A stretch of DNA of 64,000 nucleotides from Cinclus cinclus (taxonomy: Eukaryota; Chordata; Aves; Passeriformes; Cinclidae): assembly GCF_963662255.1 (NCBI RefSeq), contig NC_085067.1, positions 9,921,648-9,985,647 on the forward strand. The letters run 5' to 3'. A program made the position numbers and the translations under genes. The notes beneath the pieces were generated by a model. It saw nothing but the letters and a program-made list of their open reading frames with translations, was not told the DNA's origin and did not search any database. Every line of letters begins with the position of its first letter. Positions within the stretch are counted from its first letter, which is position 1. Below are positions 13,251 to 27,005 of this stretch, in pieces.

Positions 13251-13989
13251 CTCCTCTGTCAGTGCAGTTGGTGCTCTGGAGAGGTTTGGGATGTGTTGTA
13301 CTCATCCGGACCTTTTCTGCTCCTCTTTTTGCTCCCCTTTAACCTCAGCTTTGGAAGTGCACATGCTGCACCCAGGTCTTTTCTCCTCCTTTTTGGCTGC
13401 TGGTAAAAATTCTTGTTGGAAGGAGCTGAGGAATTTCTTCCTCCTCTTGTAGCCCTTTGCACTTAGTTATTTTTATGAAGGAGGAATAATGATTTGCAGA
13501 TGGCAGAGCAGAGCCCTGTAAGAATGTGCCTTTCCTTGGAATGTGTCTTTTTACCGTGGGTTGAAGCCAACAGATTTAAGAGTCAGAGTGAAATCACATG
13601 AGGCTGATCAGAGAATGCCAGATTCGATCTGCCCAGCTCTGGATTTTTGATTCCTCCTTCACTTTGATGGCTCCTGTCATGGAGAGTCTCAGGAAGTGCC
13701 CAGTGGTCCCTGGACCTGCCTTCTCAGGGGTATCAGTGGGTGCTGCCCGAGGGAACCCCTCAGTCATGGGAAACATGGATTCACAGCTCAGCCTCTGAGA
13801 TTTGGGACTCATTATTCTGTTTTTAAAATCCTCTCAGTGTCCCAGTTCTCACCAGTCCTTGCACTCCTCAAGTGAGTCACTGAGTTTTCAAAGATGTTTT
13901 CTTCCTGTGTTTCCCTGCAGGTTCCCTGCTGTTTTGCAGATTTGACTTGATGTTATGGTGTAGATGAGCTCAGAAAGCTGTAATTGTTT

Positions 13990-14055
13990 GGCCAGCAGTG
14001 GCTGTGACAGTGTGGCTGTCACTGTGACTATCACTGTGACTGTGTCTGTGCAGTC
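13990..14055. repeat. Small CTGTGA-type repeat
   Basis: CACTGTGACTAT/CACTGTGACTGT and related words repeat over about 60 bases with partial dyad symmetry. Confidence 0.65.
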
Positions 14056-14701
14056 TGGGGTTCTTCCTGCACATACCACCAGGGGTAGGACAGCCCTGGG
14101 CAGCATTCACAGCTCAGCTCCCTGGGTTTATGGCAGGCAGAGTCTCTGCCCTGGCATCTGTTGAAACAGAGTTGTGTAGAAATTAGCTGTTTTGTCTTAA
14201 TTAACCTAATTAGTGCATAAGGGAGCTGGGTGCTCCCCTGGGCGCAGCTCTAGCTGTGCCCATCCCTCTGCTCCACATCAGGGAGACCATCAGGACCAGG
14301 GGCCTTTCCTGTGCACAGCCAAGGAAATCCAGACAAGCCTGGCTTAAAACGTGTTCCAACAAATCCCTGCTTTTGGAGGAGTTTGACTCTCCTGCTCCCA
14401 CCTGCCTCCCAGGATGGTCCTGCACAGGACAGGTCTCACATCCTCACACTGTGCATGTGTCCAGACAGCAGAGACAAAAGCTTTACATTTTAATATTTTT
14501 TTAGGTTAATCTGTTTATTCTGCTTAATAAGGACTTAACTACAGCTTGAGCTTCTTGCTGGTGACTGAATATTTTAGTCCTTTTTCAGTGTCTGGTGAGG
14601 CTTGTAGGAATTTTGTATTGATTTTGATAGGCATTGCCTTAGGTCTAAAAAATGCTGCTTCCACCAGGCACTCCCAGGAGTGTCTCCAGCAATCCAGGAG
14701 T

Positions 14702-14719
14702 GGGGGGGGGGGGGGGGGG
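14702..14719. repeat. G homopolymer, 18 bases
   Basis: An uninterrupted run of 18 G, 130 bases from the (CCCAT)n-bearing CR1 copy. The length is likely uncertain in an assembly and polymorphic in the species. Confidence 0.95.
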
Positions 14720-14845
14720 CATCCAAACCTAAGTCCTTCCTAAACAATCCCATGTGTGGATGAGCTCTTTTAGTATTCATCTCTGGAAATCTCTCTGTGT
14801 CTGGCCCCAGAGCTGGGCTGTCTGTGGGGGTGGGAGGGATACAAG

Positions 14846-15155
14846 TGGAGGGACAGGTTTGAGTGGGAAGGGACCTTAAAGCCCATCCCATCCCATCCCA
14901 TCCCATCCCATCCCATCCCATCCCATCCCATCCCATCCCATCCCATCCCATCCCATCCCATCCCATCCCATCCCTCCCATGGCAGGGACACCTTCCACTG
15001 TCCCAGGCTGCTCCCAGCCCCAGTGTCCAACCTGGCCTTGGGCACTGCCAGGGGTCCAGGGGCAGCCACAGCTGCTCTGGGCACCCTGTGCCAGGGCCTG
15101 CCCACCCTCACAGGAACAATTTTTTCCCAATATCCCATCCATCCCTGCCCTCTGG
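14846..15155 (-). mobile_element. CR1 LINE fragment carrying the (CCCAT)n array
   Basis: GAGTGGGAAGGGACCTTAAA, then the pentamer array, then the usual GGCAGGGACACCTTCCACTG through CAATATCCCATCCATCCC. The flanking retroposon sequence is otherwise intact. Confidence 0.92.
14882..14972. repeat. (CCCAT)n microsatellite inside a CR1 copy
   Basis: About 18 nearly perfect CCCAT units start exactly where a normal minus-strand CR1 copy reads AAGCCCATCCAGTGCC, and end at the normal CCCATGGCAGGGACACC. The array therefore replaced or expanded the CCCATCC word of the retroposon. Confidence 0.95.
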
Positions 15156-16064
15156 CTGTTAAAGCTTCTCTCCAAAGCAGGAAGGGAAAATGAGAAAAAT
15201 AATGGTTTTTCAGCTTTCTTTTCCTTTTTTGGGGCGTGAAAACTTTGAGGTTTGGTTTTAATTTAGAAAATGCAGAAAAGGGAAACACTAGCAGTGTGAA
15301 AATGAAATATAACAATGGGGTTTGGGCAAAGCAAAGCAATTCTGAGAAAAACAGCAACTACAGTTCCATTGTCCTGAGTAATTGTTGCTGCCTTTTGGAG
15401 GGAGCTGAACACCCCTTAATTGTGGATTGCAGATGGTGTGGGCTGTGACCTCTGACAATGCAGAAATTAATGCCTGCCTTTGGATCCCACATTTTTTTAA
15501 CAGCTGCTATTAGTTCATTTTAAGAGATTTTACAGGTCTGGGACTAGGCCCAAGTCCCTGTGCCACCATCACACGGTGCCCTTGGCAGCATCAAGGATTG
15601 CTGTGCTCTGCACAGCACATGTGGGACCCAGCAAAGTCTGGTTTTAAGGCAGGTGGAGTGGAATCCTGGCTCTGTCCTGCATGTGTGAAGCTGGGGAGAA
15701 GTTAAATTAGCTGGTGTGAGGCTGACTGCCACCGTGGAGGGTTCGTTGCTGGTGTGGTTGTGCTCCCAGTAAATCACTGCTGTGGGCAGACTGGACAAGC
15801 TCCAGGAGAGCAGTGCCTGTGCCTCTGTTCTGCTGTGGTGCCTTATCTGGGACTGGAGAGGATTTTCCAGATTGTATTTTCATGGAAATGGAGTTCCTGC
15901 TGCCTGGTGGGCTGGCTGGGCTGAGCCTTGTCTGTGGGACTGCAGCTGGGACCTCTGTGCTTGCCCCGTGCTCTCTCCAGGCTGGGCTTGGACTCCTGGC
16001 AGCCATAAAGCCCAGGACAAGGCTGGGGTTTAGGCAGATCACCCCAAACATCCTCATTGAATCC

Positions 16065-16300
16065 TGCATTCCTTTGGGTTGGAAGGGACCTTAAAGCCCA
16101 GCCAGTGCCACCCCTGCCATGGGCAGGGACACCTTCCACTGTCCCAGGCTGCTCCAGCCCCAGTGTCCAACCTGGTCTTGGGCACTGCCAGGGATCCAGG
16201 GGCAGCCACAGCTGCTCTGGGCACCCTGTGCCAGCCCTGCCCACCCTCACAGGGAACAATTCCTTCCCAGTATCTCACCTTACCCTGCCCTCCAGCAGTT
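16065..16300 (-). mobile_element. CR1 LINE fragment, 3' end
   Basis: TTTGGGTTGGAAGGGACCTT through AACAATTCCTTCCCAGTATC. High similarity to the copies at 49134 and 61840. Confidence 0.92.
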
Positions 16301-17399
16301 CAAAGCACAAGGAGAAGTTTCTCCTGCTGTTTTATTTTTTCGTGAGCATGGGGAGTGTGGGTCCCTGGGAAGCTGAGTCACGGCTCTGTACTGGAGACAT
16401 CTGTCTCAGCAGTAATTAGAGGAGATGAAATCCATCAGTGACAAGCTCTGTCCCAGCAGTTGTAGCTCAGATTCTCATTTCATGCTGCAGAAGGATGAGT
16501 AATTCTAAATAGTTCTGAAAATGTTTAAAAGCACCCAAACCATGACAGACAGCACTGAGCAGATGAGAACAAGGTGAGTTATTAAATGCCTGCTGAGCAC
16601 ACACAAAGCCCCATTATCACTGAACACTGGTACAGGAGCTGTGTGTGTACCTGTGCTCTGCTCCCCCAGGGTGGGGCAGCTCTGGGGACACCACACTTGA
16701 GCCTTTCTTTTCCAGCAGCTCCATGGGCTCTGAGCTGGGCTGGAAACAGAAATTCAGCTACTCTGTCCTGGTGCTTTCAGCAAGAAACCCTTCATTAAAA
16801 ATGCAGGGGGGGCCATTGGGTGGTGGAAGGAGTCTGTACCCTCAGACAGAAGGCTTGGAACACCCCAGAATTCCAGGGAGGAGCCAGAGAACCCCATCCT
16901 GTCCCAATATGAGCTATCTGGCAGTGAGGAAGATGTGAGTTCCAGGTGGGATGTATCCCTGCTCCAGCAGGATGTGGATAACTGTGCTTGGCAGAGCTCC
17001 TTTCCAGGAGAGGTCAGTGAACAGCTTCCAGTTAAACCAGTGAAAAGCTGAGAGGAGTTTCCAGCTCTGGAGCCTTGGAGGAGCAGCTCCTTTTGCACTT
17101 GAATGCAGGTTTTTAATGAAACTAAAAGTTTTGCCAGCGTTATGTGCCGGAGTGCCAGCCCTGGTGGGGGCTGCTGATGGCATTGGCACTGCTGAGTCCA
17201 GGGGCTGGCATCGTGCCCAGGGCTTTTGGAGTGCATGGAAGTGTTTCCATTTTCCTTTAGGGACTTGGTTCACACTTTCCAAGTGTAATTTGAAGTGGAG
17301 CCAGAATGTGGCCCAGGTCTTGTTTTAAAGGGAATTTGGTTGAAGGCTTTTCATCGCTTTAAGTCCTACAGTGACTTTAAGGCTGTCTTGTGACTCGCA

Positions 17400-17433
17400 G
17401 AGAAAATAAAATAAAATAAAATAAATAAAATAA
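17400..17433. repeat. (AAAAT)n simple repeat
   Basis: About six units of AAAAT/AATAA. It does not follow a recognised retroposon. Confidence 0.9.
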
Positions 17434-18302
17434 CCTTAACATGTTGGCACGACTTGCAAAATGTGAGCAGTGTTGGAGAAGTTATTTTCCTGTGACTTCG
17501 CAGGAGCACAGTCACACAAAGGGATGCACCAAAATCATCCCTGAGGCTGCAGCAATGAGCACTTTCTCCAGCAGAAAAATTTAGGGATAAATCTGGGGGC
17601 AATCGAACCGGGATCTTCTGATTTCCTGCTTTGTTTCCCTCTCTTTTGGTTTTGTGTGTTCACAGGAAATTTCTATATTTGTTATTTTACATTTGGGCCA
17701 AGTCCAGGGATGCTGATGAATTGGAGACTAATAACAATTAGTGTTGAAATCTAAACAAATGAACAAGGAATGAGTCATAATTTTGGTGTGAGCTGGGGAC
17801 ACAGCACTGCTCATTGTCCCTTCTGCCTTGTTCACTTCCTACATTCTTTCCAAAACTCATCATTTCTATTTGGGTTTGCAAATGCATTTCAGAAAAAAAC
17901 CCTGAAAAGTGTCCAAAACTGAAGTTCAGAAATGTAGAGTTGATGAGGATGTTTGGTTGCACTAAATCTGAAATTTTGCTCCATTTTGCTTTTATTATCA
18001 ATTATTGAGGGTTTTGAACTTCATGCAAACTCAGAAATGCAGACACCCTCCATTCTGATGAGCTCTAAATGAGCTCCATCCATTCTACTGAAATGCTCCA
18101 TTTCTTTTTTGGCAGAATTTCACTGGAATCACCACATTCCAGATTTTTAAAGATAAAGTTTTTAGATGCTTTTGACTCATCTCTGTTTTTCAGACATGGG
18201 CAGACTGAATTCACAGCAAATCCCTGTCAGGGAAAAGTGTGAGACTGGAGCAGGGATGTTCATTTCCTTTGTTTTCAGGGTGCAGTGGGGTCTCACAAAT
18301 CA

Positions 18303-18540
18303 GGCCATAGGATCATGGAATCTCCTGAGTGGGAGTGAACCCACAGGGAGGATGGATCCAGCCCAGACCCCCAATAATCCCACCCTGGGCATCCCTGGCA
18401 GCTCCTGGAGCTCTGGCAGCCTCGGGGCTGTGCCCATTCCCTGGGGAGCCTGGGCAGTGCCCAGCACCCTCTGGGGGAAAAAGCTTTCCCTAAAACTCAA
18501 CCTGACCCTGCCCTAACCTAGCCCCAGCCCTTCCCTGGGG
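18303..18540 (-). mobile_element. CR1 LINE fragment, second subfamily
   Basis: AGGATCATGGAATCTCCTGA followed by CCTGGGCATCCCTGGCAGCT and CAGCACCCTCTGGGGGAAAA. Same subfamily as 42745, 57342 and 60519. Confidence 0.9.
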
Positions 18541-19975
18541 TCTGAGCACAAATCTGTGCCTGAGGACATGTCCTGTCCCACTCTCTGGGTTTTGTAGCCT
18601 CTGTTGTTTGACAGGAATCAAACAGAAGGAGCTGCTTCAGCAGGGAAGTTATTAATGCTGGGTGTCCTTGAATGGCAAGGCTCGGATTTGGAGGAAAAAG
18701 CTGAAATGAGATATTTTTCATTTTATGATTTTTTTCTGTGGAGAATGTCTTTTTAATCTCAATTTAATGAAAGTCACCTCAAGACATGTGAGTGACTGGG
18801 AGTGCTTGGAAGAGATGGGAGCAAAGCTTGAGCTCATAGCAGGATGAAATTCTCCCTGAGATGAGGCAGAATTTGGAAGGGGATGGGTGATCACCATCCT
18901 CCTGTTTGGAAGGACCTGATGCTTTCATTTTTCATTTCATTATTCATTGGGGAAATCCAAGCCATTTATATTGGAAGGGATTTCCAAAACACAAGGTATA
19001 CAAGATACAGAGATAGCAAATGTGGCAGAATTAATTAAACTGGTGTCAGGGACATCAGGAGTTCCCACCTTTTCCAGCCTCTCAGACCAAAATAACAGGG
19101 CACAGTCTGGCCCTGTTATTCTCCTTTTTTCAGTGCCTTTTCCCACAGCCTTCCTCCTGGTGCAGAGGGGGAACGGGCTGTGGCTGTGCAGAGCACCCAC
19201 CCATCCCCCAGGGCAGGAGGCTCTTCTGGTCCTTAATCTTGTCCTTCCTTGGTGCCTCACAAAAGCCCATCAGAGAGCTCCACCCAGCCTTGCCCTTCCC
19301 CAAGGGCTACCAGGTGACTTCCAAAATATGAGTCCAGGCAGGAATGTCCCCTCCATGGGCCTCACATGGAGAAATCTCTGAACAGGTTTCCACCAAGAAC
19401 TTGGCCAGGTGGGTGGGTGGCATCACAAAGAGCTTCAGACTCGCTGCTTTCTGAGGACATCATACCTGCTGACAGAGCCACTGCATCCCCACGGGCTGGG
19501 ACAGTCAGTCCAGGCTGCTTCCCTGGGAAGGCAGTCCCAGGTCCCCTTGCTGGAGATGCCAGGAGCCCTGGAGGAGCAGCAGTGCCCTGCTGGGTTTGTG
19601 TCCTGGTGCAGAACCCAGCACTTGTTGCTTCTGGGTGTTGGTGTCACCAAGGTCCTGCGGATGGGCTGGGGACTCCTTGTGTGAGTTCAGTGGGGAGGCA
19701 GAGCCTGTCCAGGAGCCCCTGGGGGCTGTGCCAGGGCTGGGGTGCCAGCTGTGGGGTACCAGGGGCTCTGTAGCAGGGGTGGAGTACCAGGGGTGCTGTG
19801 CCGGGGGTGCTGTACAGCTCCACCCACACCCTGTGGGCTCCTGCTTGTCCATTTTCCCCCATTTGTTCTTCCTCTGGAATCTTTCCCTGGCCCTCCTCTT
19901 CCCAGGCAGTTCACTGCCCACCCCTCAGCTGCTCTCCAGGAGCTGCTGGGACTCAGAGAGCTGCTCATGTGGGAG

Positions 19976-20104
19976 AATCTCAGAATCCCAGACTGGTTTG
20001 GGTTGAGAGGGACCTGAAAACCACCTGGTTCCACTCTTGCTGTGGGCAGGGACACCTTCCACTATCCCAGGGTGCTCCAAATCCCATCCAGCCTGCCTTG
20101 AATT
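19976..20104 (-). mobile_element. CR1 LINE fragment, 3' end
   Basis: ATCTCAGAATCCCAGACTGG, GTGGGCAGGGACACCTTCCA and a short remnant beyond it. Confidence 0.87.
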
Positions 20105-23100
20105 CCCTGGCTGAAGAATTCACGATAAGAAATCCATGCTTTTCCCTGGACTCTCTGGTCTCTGGCTCTAATTGAAGGAAGGGAGAGCAATTCTCCTCCC
20201 CAGCAGCCTGACTTCCTTCCCTGCCTGCCCCTCAGCCCTCCCCAGTCCTGGAGCTTTGGGAAAGGCTGGAGGAAATGGCTTTCCCCAGGACACGGAGTGC
20301 ACGGCAGGATGTGTCACAAGCACTAAGAATCATCTTCCTGGAAGTGTCTGATTAGAGAATAATCATTTTCCTCTTCTTGCTGGGAGGGGTTGAGGCTCTT
20401 TTGCAGGGAATGGCAATGGATGCCTTCTGTTAGAATCAAATCTCTGAGTGTGTGAGTTCCTGTGAATGTACACAGAGAAATCAATGGAAACAGTCGCTGT
20501 TTTTATCAACAGGCTCCCTTGGGAAAAAGAATTCCATAGGAGCTCTTTTATGGCTCTATAATAGCAATTTGGGTGAAATCGGGCTGCGTGGTGGGGCTGG
20601 ATCACTTCCACTGCTCTTTTCCCTAATTGGGAGATCAAGGACAGGAGGAAGCAGGGAAAAGATAAGGACTGGGCTGCTGTTACTAAAATGTAATTTTGAA
20701 ATTACCCAGTGTTGGGTGAGATTTAGTGCTGCTAACTGGGCTGGCAGGACTTTTCCAGGGAGTCAGGGCATTCTTATTCTGCAGAGAGATGTTTATTTGT
20801 TATTTATTTGTTTGTTTATATTTGTTTATTATTATTTGTTGAGGGATACATTAATTAGTGATTTTTAAAAATTGTGTTAAGGAAATAGAAACAAATGGAT
20901 GTGGGGTGACCTTAAATAATGACTGTGAAGTTGTGGACTTTGAACTGAAATTCTTCTTAACATTTATTGCATATTTAGGGAGACTTCCGTACAGAACAGA
21001 ATGAGGGAATGCCCAGCAGTATGAAGGAGTAAACAGAATCCTGTCAGGTAAATGCAGGAAAGTTTTCCTGTCTGGTTTCCCCACAGTCTCTGTTCTGTAC
21101 GTTTCACACAAAATAAGTAATCTCAGGTCCTAAACTTTGTAAATAAATCAATGAGCTGAGGCCATGACCCCTGCAGAGGTGGTTTGGTTTGCTTTGATCC
21201 AAGGCCTCGGGATGCAGCTCGTACAGAAATGGCTGTTTGCACCAATATCCAGCACAGTTTAATTCACTCCAGGGATTTGACTGCTCAGGAAAACAGGGCT
21301 TTTATTGCCTGTCAGGATTCCTTAAGGTTTATCCTTCCACACTTGGCAGAGTGCCTGTGCTGCAATTCAGCTCCTCTGGTACAACTTGATTGGAAGACTT
21401 TGATCAGTAAAAGTAGAGGTTGAGCTTTAAAAGTCTCCAGCTTGTCACCAACCTTTGTTCTTCAAGACCCCAGGCACAGTTCATGTCCTTGTGTGCTGTT
21501 TGCTACATGACCAAAAGAAATTTGTCTCCTGATCCATCTCAGCATCACACAGTGGATGATCCCATCTCCTCCATGCTGTAAGGAACATGGAAAACATCCC
21601 AGACCAGGTATTCACTCCGGTACTTGTGGGCACTGACTGTCCAGGAGTTACTTTACAGTGTTTGGGAAGAGGGAAGTTAAAGAGTTCTTAAACGGTGCAC
21701 AGTAATCCCCTGAAGGCATCTTCTCAACTGGGGTAATTCCCAGGATGTGGAGATGAGATTAGAACATCTGGAAAGCACTGCAGTAGACAGTGAAGTTTAA
21801 AATGTCCCTAGAAGAAAAACTCCTGCTATTCCAGTACTTTGAGCAGGCCCCAGCTGGGGTGAGAGTGCCAGTGCAGCAGGAGCTGTCCCGTGCTGTGCTA
21901 GCTCTGTCCTCCTGACTGTGCCTCAGTCAGGGGCTGTAAAAGGAGGGGACAAAGTTAAACAGCACAGAAAGAACTTGTCAGGCTGCACAGGGGAAGAACC
22001 AAGACAGGATTTCACACTTCCCTCCCCAGACCCAGCAGTGCCCTCACTGGGACCTCCACACATCCATGTCAGGCAGCTCTTTACAGGAATTTCGGGATAA
22101 TTCAGGCTGAGAGGGAGGTCTGGGGTCCCATTCCAGCTCAGAGCTGGCCAAGCCCCAGCGCTGGATCAGCTGTGCCAGGATCAGCTCAGCCGGCCCTTCC
22201 CTGCCATATGTGGGGACATGTGAGCAGGACTGGGGCCCAGCTGGACGTGGCAGAGGTGGCAGAGGTGGCTGTGCAGGGGGTGGCTCTGCTGTCACCTCTG
22301 ATCTCTTCATGGAGCTGGGACCGAAGGTGCTCAGCCCTGGGGGTTGGGTCATCCCAAAGTGCAATTTCAAATGTGTTCTGGCTGGGGTGGGGTTTTGCTC
22401 AGAGAGGGCCCGTGAGGGGCTGCTCTGCCAGAAAACTTGGGGTGTTTTCTTAAGGTCTGTGATTCTTTAATTATGATAAATAACACAAACACATAAATTC
22501 ACCGTAGTTCAAGAAGGGGATGAATTGACCAATCTGTTTGCATTTTCATGCCACCAACACAATGGGTGGTAAACATTAAAGTGGGGGATGTAACACCTGC
22601 ATGTGCTGGGGATCCACCACAGCCTTCCCCAGAACCTTTCTGGGGTCAGCACAAAGCTGTTGCATCTCTGCTTAGACAAGAGAGGCTGAAATGCTGGCAA
22701 AGACACTGGGAGTTGTGCTGCTGGAATTAACATAATGCAAGGCTTAGAACCAGATTAGATTGAGTGTTAATACCATTAGCAATAAAAATGGGACTCACCT
22801 ATGGTTTTGATCAGTTCTGTGCAGAACAGGAGGAAAAAAAGAATTTTGAATCAGATGCATTCTTGCTTCCAGCCTTTCCAAATCTGTCTCTCAGCTGTTC
22901 CTTGGCTGTACTGGTGCAAAGGTTGCATTTCTGGCTGCTGTCCGAAGTTCAGGGGCTCAGCAATCAGTGGCCACTCACCTAAAGTTTGTCTCCAGAATGG
23001 AAATGCTGTGGGTTTTGTTAAACCAACATCTCACCGTGAACACAAGCCCTGGCCGTTTGCTCTGGGTACATCTGGAGATGAAAGTCCAGATGGCCACCAA

Positions 23101-23897
23101 AGTCTTGGAGTGTTCCAAGGACAGATCAGCTGTCATCACCCTGAATGCTGCCCCCAGATTTCCCATCAGAACTCCATCTCAGAGGCTGCTCTGTCTGGGA
23201 GATGTTTCAGGAGCTGGCCACACTTGAAGGAGCTGCTGGTGCCACCAGGATGGGGGGAGCAGAAGTTAGGAGGTCATTAACCCAGGAGACCCTCTGCTCA
23301 GGGCTTTTCCGGGGATTTACAGGAATTTTAACACCCTTTTTGGGAGCTCTGTGACAGGCACTTACCAGGGAGTTTGCTGATAGGACATTCAGAACTACAG
23401 AGGTTACTCAGGCTTTAGACTTCCATACTCTAAACTTCCCCGCTTGCAAAGTGTTCATTATTTCCAAGGACATGATGGCTCCAGTGGAGAGGGGATTTTA
23501 ACTCTGCCAGGGAAAACAAGCAGATGATGGAGAGAGTGGCAAAACTGTGGCAGAGCTTCTGGTCTCCAGCCATCTGGTTTGGAGCTTGGTGGGACATTTC
23601 CATCCTGCAGCTGGGCAGTGGCAGGAACAGCCCTGGCAGGATCTGTCCTGCAGAAATGGGCACATCCTGGTGCCCCTCTCTAATGAGGGGTCACAAATCC
23701 AACTGGCCCTGCCTGGGCGTCACTGCAGGGACAGGTGGTGGCACTGCAGTGTCCCTGGGGCTTGGCAAGACACAAAAGCAGGTTTGGTGCTGGCTCCCTC
23801 TGACTCTCCTGAACATCAGCTCTGGGCATTCCCTCCTGTCTGACCCACGATCAGCTGAAATGCAGCAATGGGCTTCACAGTGTCCAGCTCCAGGGTT

Positions 23898-24345
23898 CCC
23901 AGCACAGCAAGGACCTGGAGCTGCTGGAGGACTCCAGAAGAAGCACCAGGATGATCAGAGGATGGAGCAGCTCTGCTGGAGGAAAGGCTGGGAGAGCTGG
24001 GATTGTGCACCCGGAGAGAAGGCTCTGGGATGACCTGGTTCCAGTGCCTGAAGGGGCTCTAGGAGAGCTGGAGAGGGCCTTGGGACAACGACCTGGAGTG
24101 CCAGGACACAGGGAACGGCTCCCACTGCCAGAGGGCAGGGTTAGATGGGATATTGGGAAGGAATTGTTCCCTGGGAGGGTGGGCAGGCCCTGGCACAGGG
24201 TGCCCAGAGCAGCTGTGGCTGCCCCTGGATCCCTGGCAGTGCCCAAGGCCAGGCTGGACACTGGGGCTTGGAACAACCTGGGACAGTGGAAGGTGTCCCT
24301 GTCCAGGGCAGGGGAGTGGGACAAGCTTAGGAAACATCTTAAGTG
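23898..24345 (+). mobile_element. CR1 LINE copy, 3' region, about 450 bp
   Basis: CAAGGACCTGGAGCTGCTGG through GGATGATCAGAGGATGGAGC, GATATTGGGAAGGAATTGTT and GTGTCCCTGTCCAGGGCAGG. The last 40 bases are diverged and the octamers are lost. Confidence 0.92.
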
Positions 24346-26912
24346 TGGCTGAGCACAGACAAGGAGTAAAATACCTCGTGTGTCTCCCTGTGTGTCCCTG
24401 CTCACATCACATCACTCAATCCCCACAACCAGACCCTGCCTCTGTCCCTCCCTCTTGCATTTTCCTGCTCTAAACTCAGGAGCTGCTCTTTTGACAAATT
24501 CCGTGAGCAGTTTTCCAGCGGGATAGGCAGAGTCACGGCCAATCAGACCCATGCAGGAACATCCATGAGGAACTTGTCTCCCTCCCAGCACCTCCCCATC
24601 AGGAATGGTGGGAATGTCTGTTATTACAGATCACAGAGCAGTGGGGGTGTGTATGCTGGACTCACAAAGGCTGGAAGCATCTCCATGGAGCTGGGTACTG
24701 TCAGCTCAGGAGCTGCTCCATCCCTCACCTGCCTCTCTCTGCATTAATTATTCTGTTTCAGAACCACCTCTCATGATTCCAATGCTCCCTGGCACCTCCC
24801 CCCCTCCTCCTGCCACTCCCCACATGGAATCCTGTTAGGCTGAAGAACGGGCTGTGGATAATTTCCTCCAAAGGCTTTTTGTGCATGAAAAATAGATTAA
24901 AATCCTGGAGAACTATTTATGCTGGTTTATTTTTACAGCTCTGACAGAAATGGTAATAGGAAAATGAGATCAAGATGTTTTTGGTACATTACTGGCAATA
25001 AAATAATAAAAAAAGAGCAACCTCCAAGCAGAGCAGGGTCAGATCCTGCAGGTAATTTCTGTGCTAGGAGTGCACAAAGCTCAGCATGTTCAGCTCCTTG
25101 TGCAGGGCCTCCAGGTATTGTGGATGCTGTTTTTGAGGCACTTGTCTTTTATGAGTCTATAATAATCTTTGCATTATGCTATTACAACATAATCAGGTCC
25201 TTGTCATGCTGCCAAGGCTGAGCAGATAACATCAGAGCATTGAGGAATTTCAGCTCTAAACTCATTAGGAAGGCCCGGATTTGTTCCATGATAGTTCCAA
25301 ACCTCTCTGGAGCTCTGTGCTGGGTGGGGATGTGCTCTCAGCCAGATGGGGCTCCAGCTCCCAGCAAAGCCTGGGAGTTCAGCTGAGACAATGTCTCTTC
25401 AAGATGGGATTTAAAAATATTCTGCTCCTCTTTTTTTAAAAAATTATCTCCTGGGAGCACCAAAATGACAAAGTTGCAGTGACTGTAGGTACTGTAATTT
25501 CATGTTGCAGAAATTCAGGAATCACTCCTGATACACTGGGAAGTGAAATGCAGTTTTCCAGCAGTTTTCCCAAGCCAAGGGGATGTGACCATTTGTCATT
25601 CCAGAGGATCCTCCCCATGCTGTGCTTTGGGATCAGATTATTTGAAATGCAGCTTCCCACCAAGCATCTGATGGATTGTAATGGGTGATAAGGTCAGATC
25701 AATCCCTTTTGCAGCCAGCAGGAATGCACTGTTTAGAGCAGGTCGAGTTGCATTTGTTGGAGAGGCATAGCACAGATTTTTCCTTGGAAAAGCCTCCAGT
25801 CTGAGCAAATTCCATTGCAGTGTGTGGGAATGCTTCTCCTGGAGAATCCCTGGTCTGCATGGATGGGAAACTTGCTTTATTCTGACCTCTCAATATGTCA
25901 GATGTTAAACTGTTTATGTTGCTTAAGGCTGGGAAGTGGTTATTACCCATTTTTGCTGCAGGTTAGGGGTTGTGGTGTGCTTCTGATTCCACTCTCCTTT
26001 GGCATTTTTAGTTGCCATTACAAAAGGAATTAATTTAGGAAAGGTTGGACATTGGGACACTGGACTCTTTGGACATTTCTGTTATCGGTCTGGCACAAGA
26101 TAGACAAACCTGTCCAAAGTGTATCATCCATGAGGATAAAACAGGAGAAAAGTAGAGCCAAAGATGAAAAGTAATTACATTTTAAAAGTGCTTTCTAACC
26201 CTCTCCTCCAACTTCCATTTTCTGCTGGAATGGATGTGGGCTGGGATGGGCAAGTCCATTGGAAAATCTGATTTTAGGGAGATGGCCCCTGGATACTGGG
26301 CCTGAGCTGCTTCTGATCCTCCCAGAAAGGTTTTGTGGAGCCTCAGGACAGAGGGAGGAATTCTACAGGTGCAGCAGCGAAATTCCTTTTCCTGTTCCAA
26401 GTGCAGGATGTGAAGTCTCCTTGACTTCTCCCTGCAGGTCTCTAGGATAATTCTGCAGTTGTTCAGGATGGAGCTGTGCAGGGATTTCCAGCAGGATGCT
26501 CGGGTGGGTCCGTCCAGGGCTGCTGCCTCTGCCAGGGCTGTGCCAGAGAGCTTGGTCCTCGTGCTTGGAAATGCTTTTGCATGCCCTGGCTCTGGATTTG
26601 GGGCTGCGTGTGATCTTGCTGAGCCTCAGAGATGGCCCAGTCACTGCTTTGGATCAATCCCTCCAGGCCTGATGTGGTCTGTGAAAATCCAGATCTTCCT
26701 CTTCCCTGAGCACTCATCCACCTGCAGAGATCAAGAGTTCCAGAGTTCCCAAAGGCAGCTAAATTCCCTCCCTTTGTTCCCCTCTGTGGGTGGTTTCTCA
26801 GCTCCCCTTCTGTGATTCCACTGCTGAGATTCTGCTGGGATGGTGACAGGAGACAGTGGCACTCCAGAGCCTGCAGGAGCGCTCTGGTGAGGATTTAGGA
26901 TCCAAAGCCCAT

Positions 26913-27005
26913 CTCTATATAAATATAAACATGAAAATATATATATAAAATATCTATAATAAAGATATTATGTAATATATATATATAATACCTATATATC
27001 CATGA
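26913..27005. repeat. AT-rich (TA)n tract
   Basis: Interrupted TA dinucleotides (TATATATAT blocks separated by AAAG and GTAA) over about 90 bases. Confidence 0.85.
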
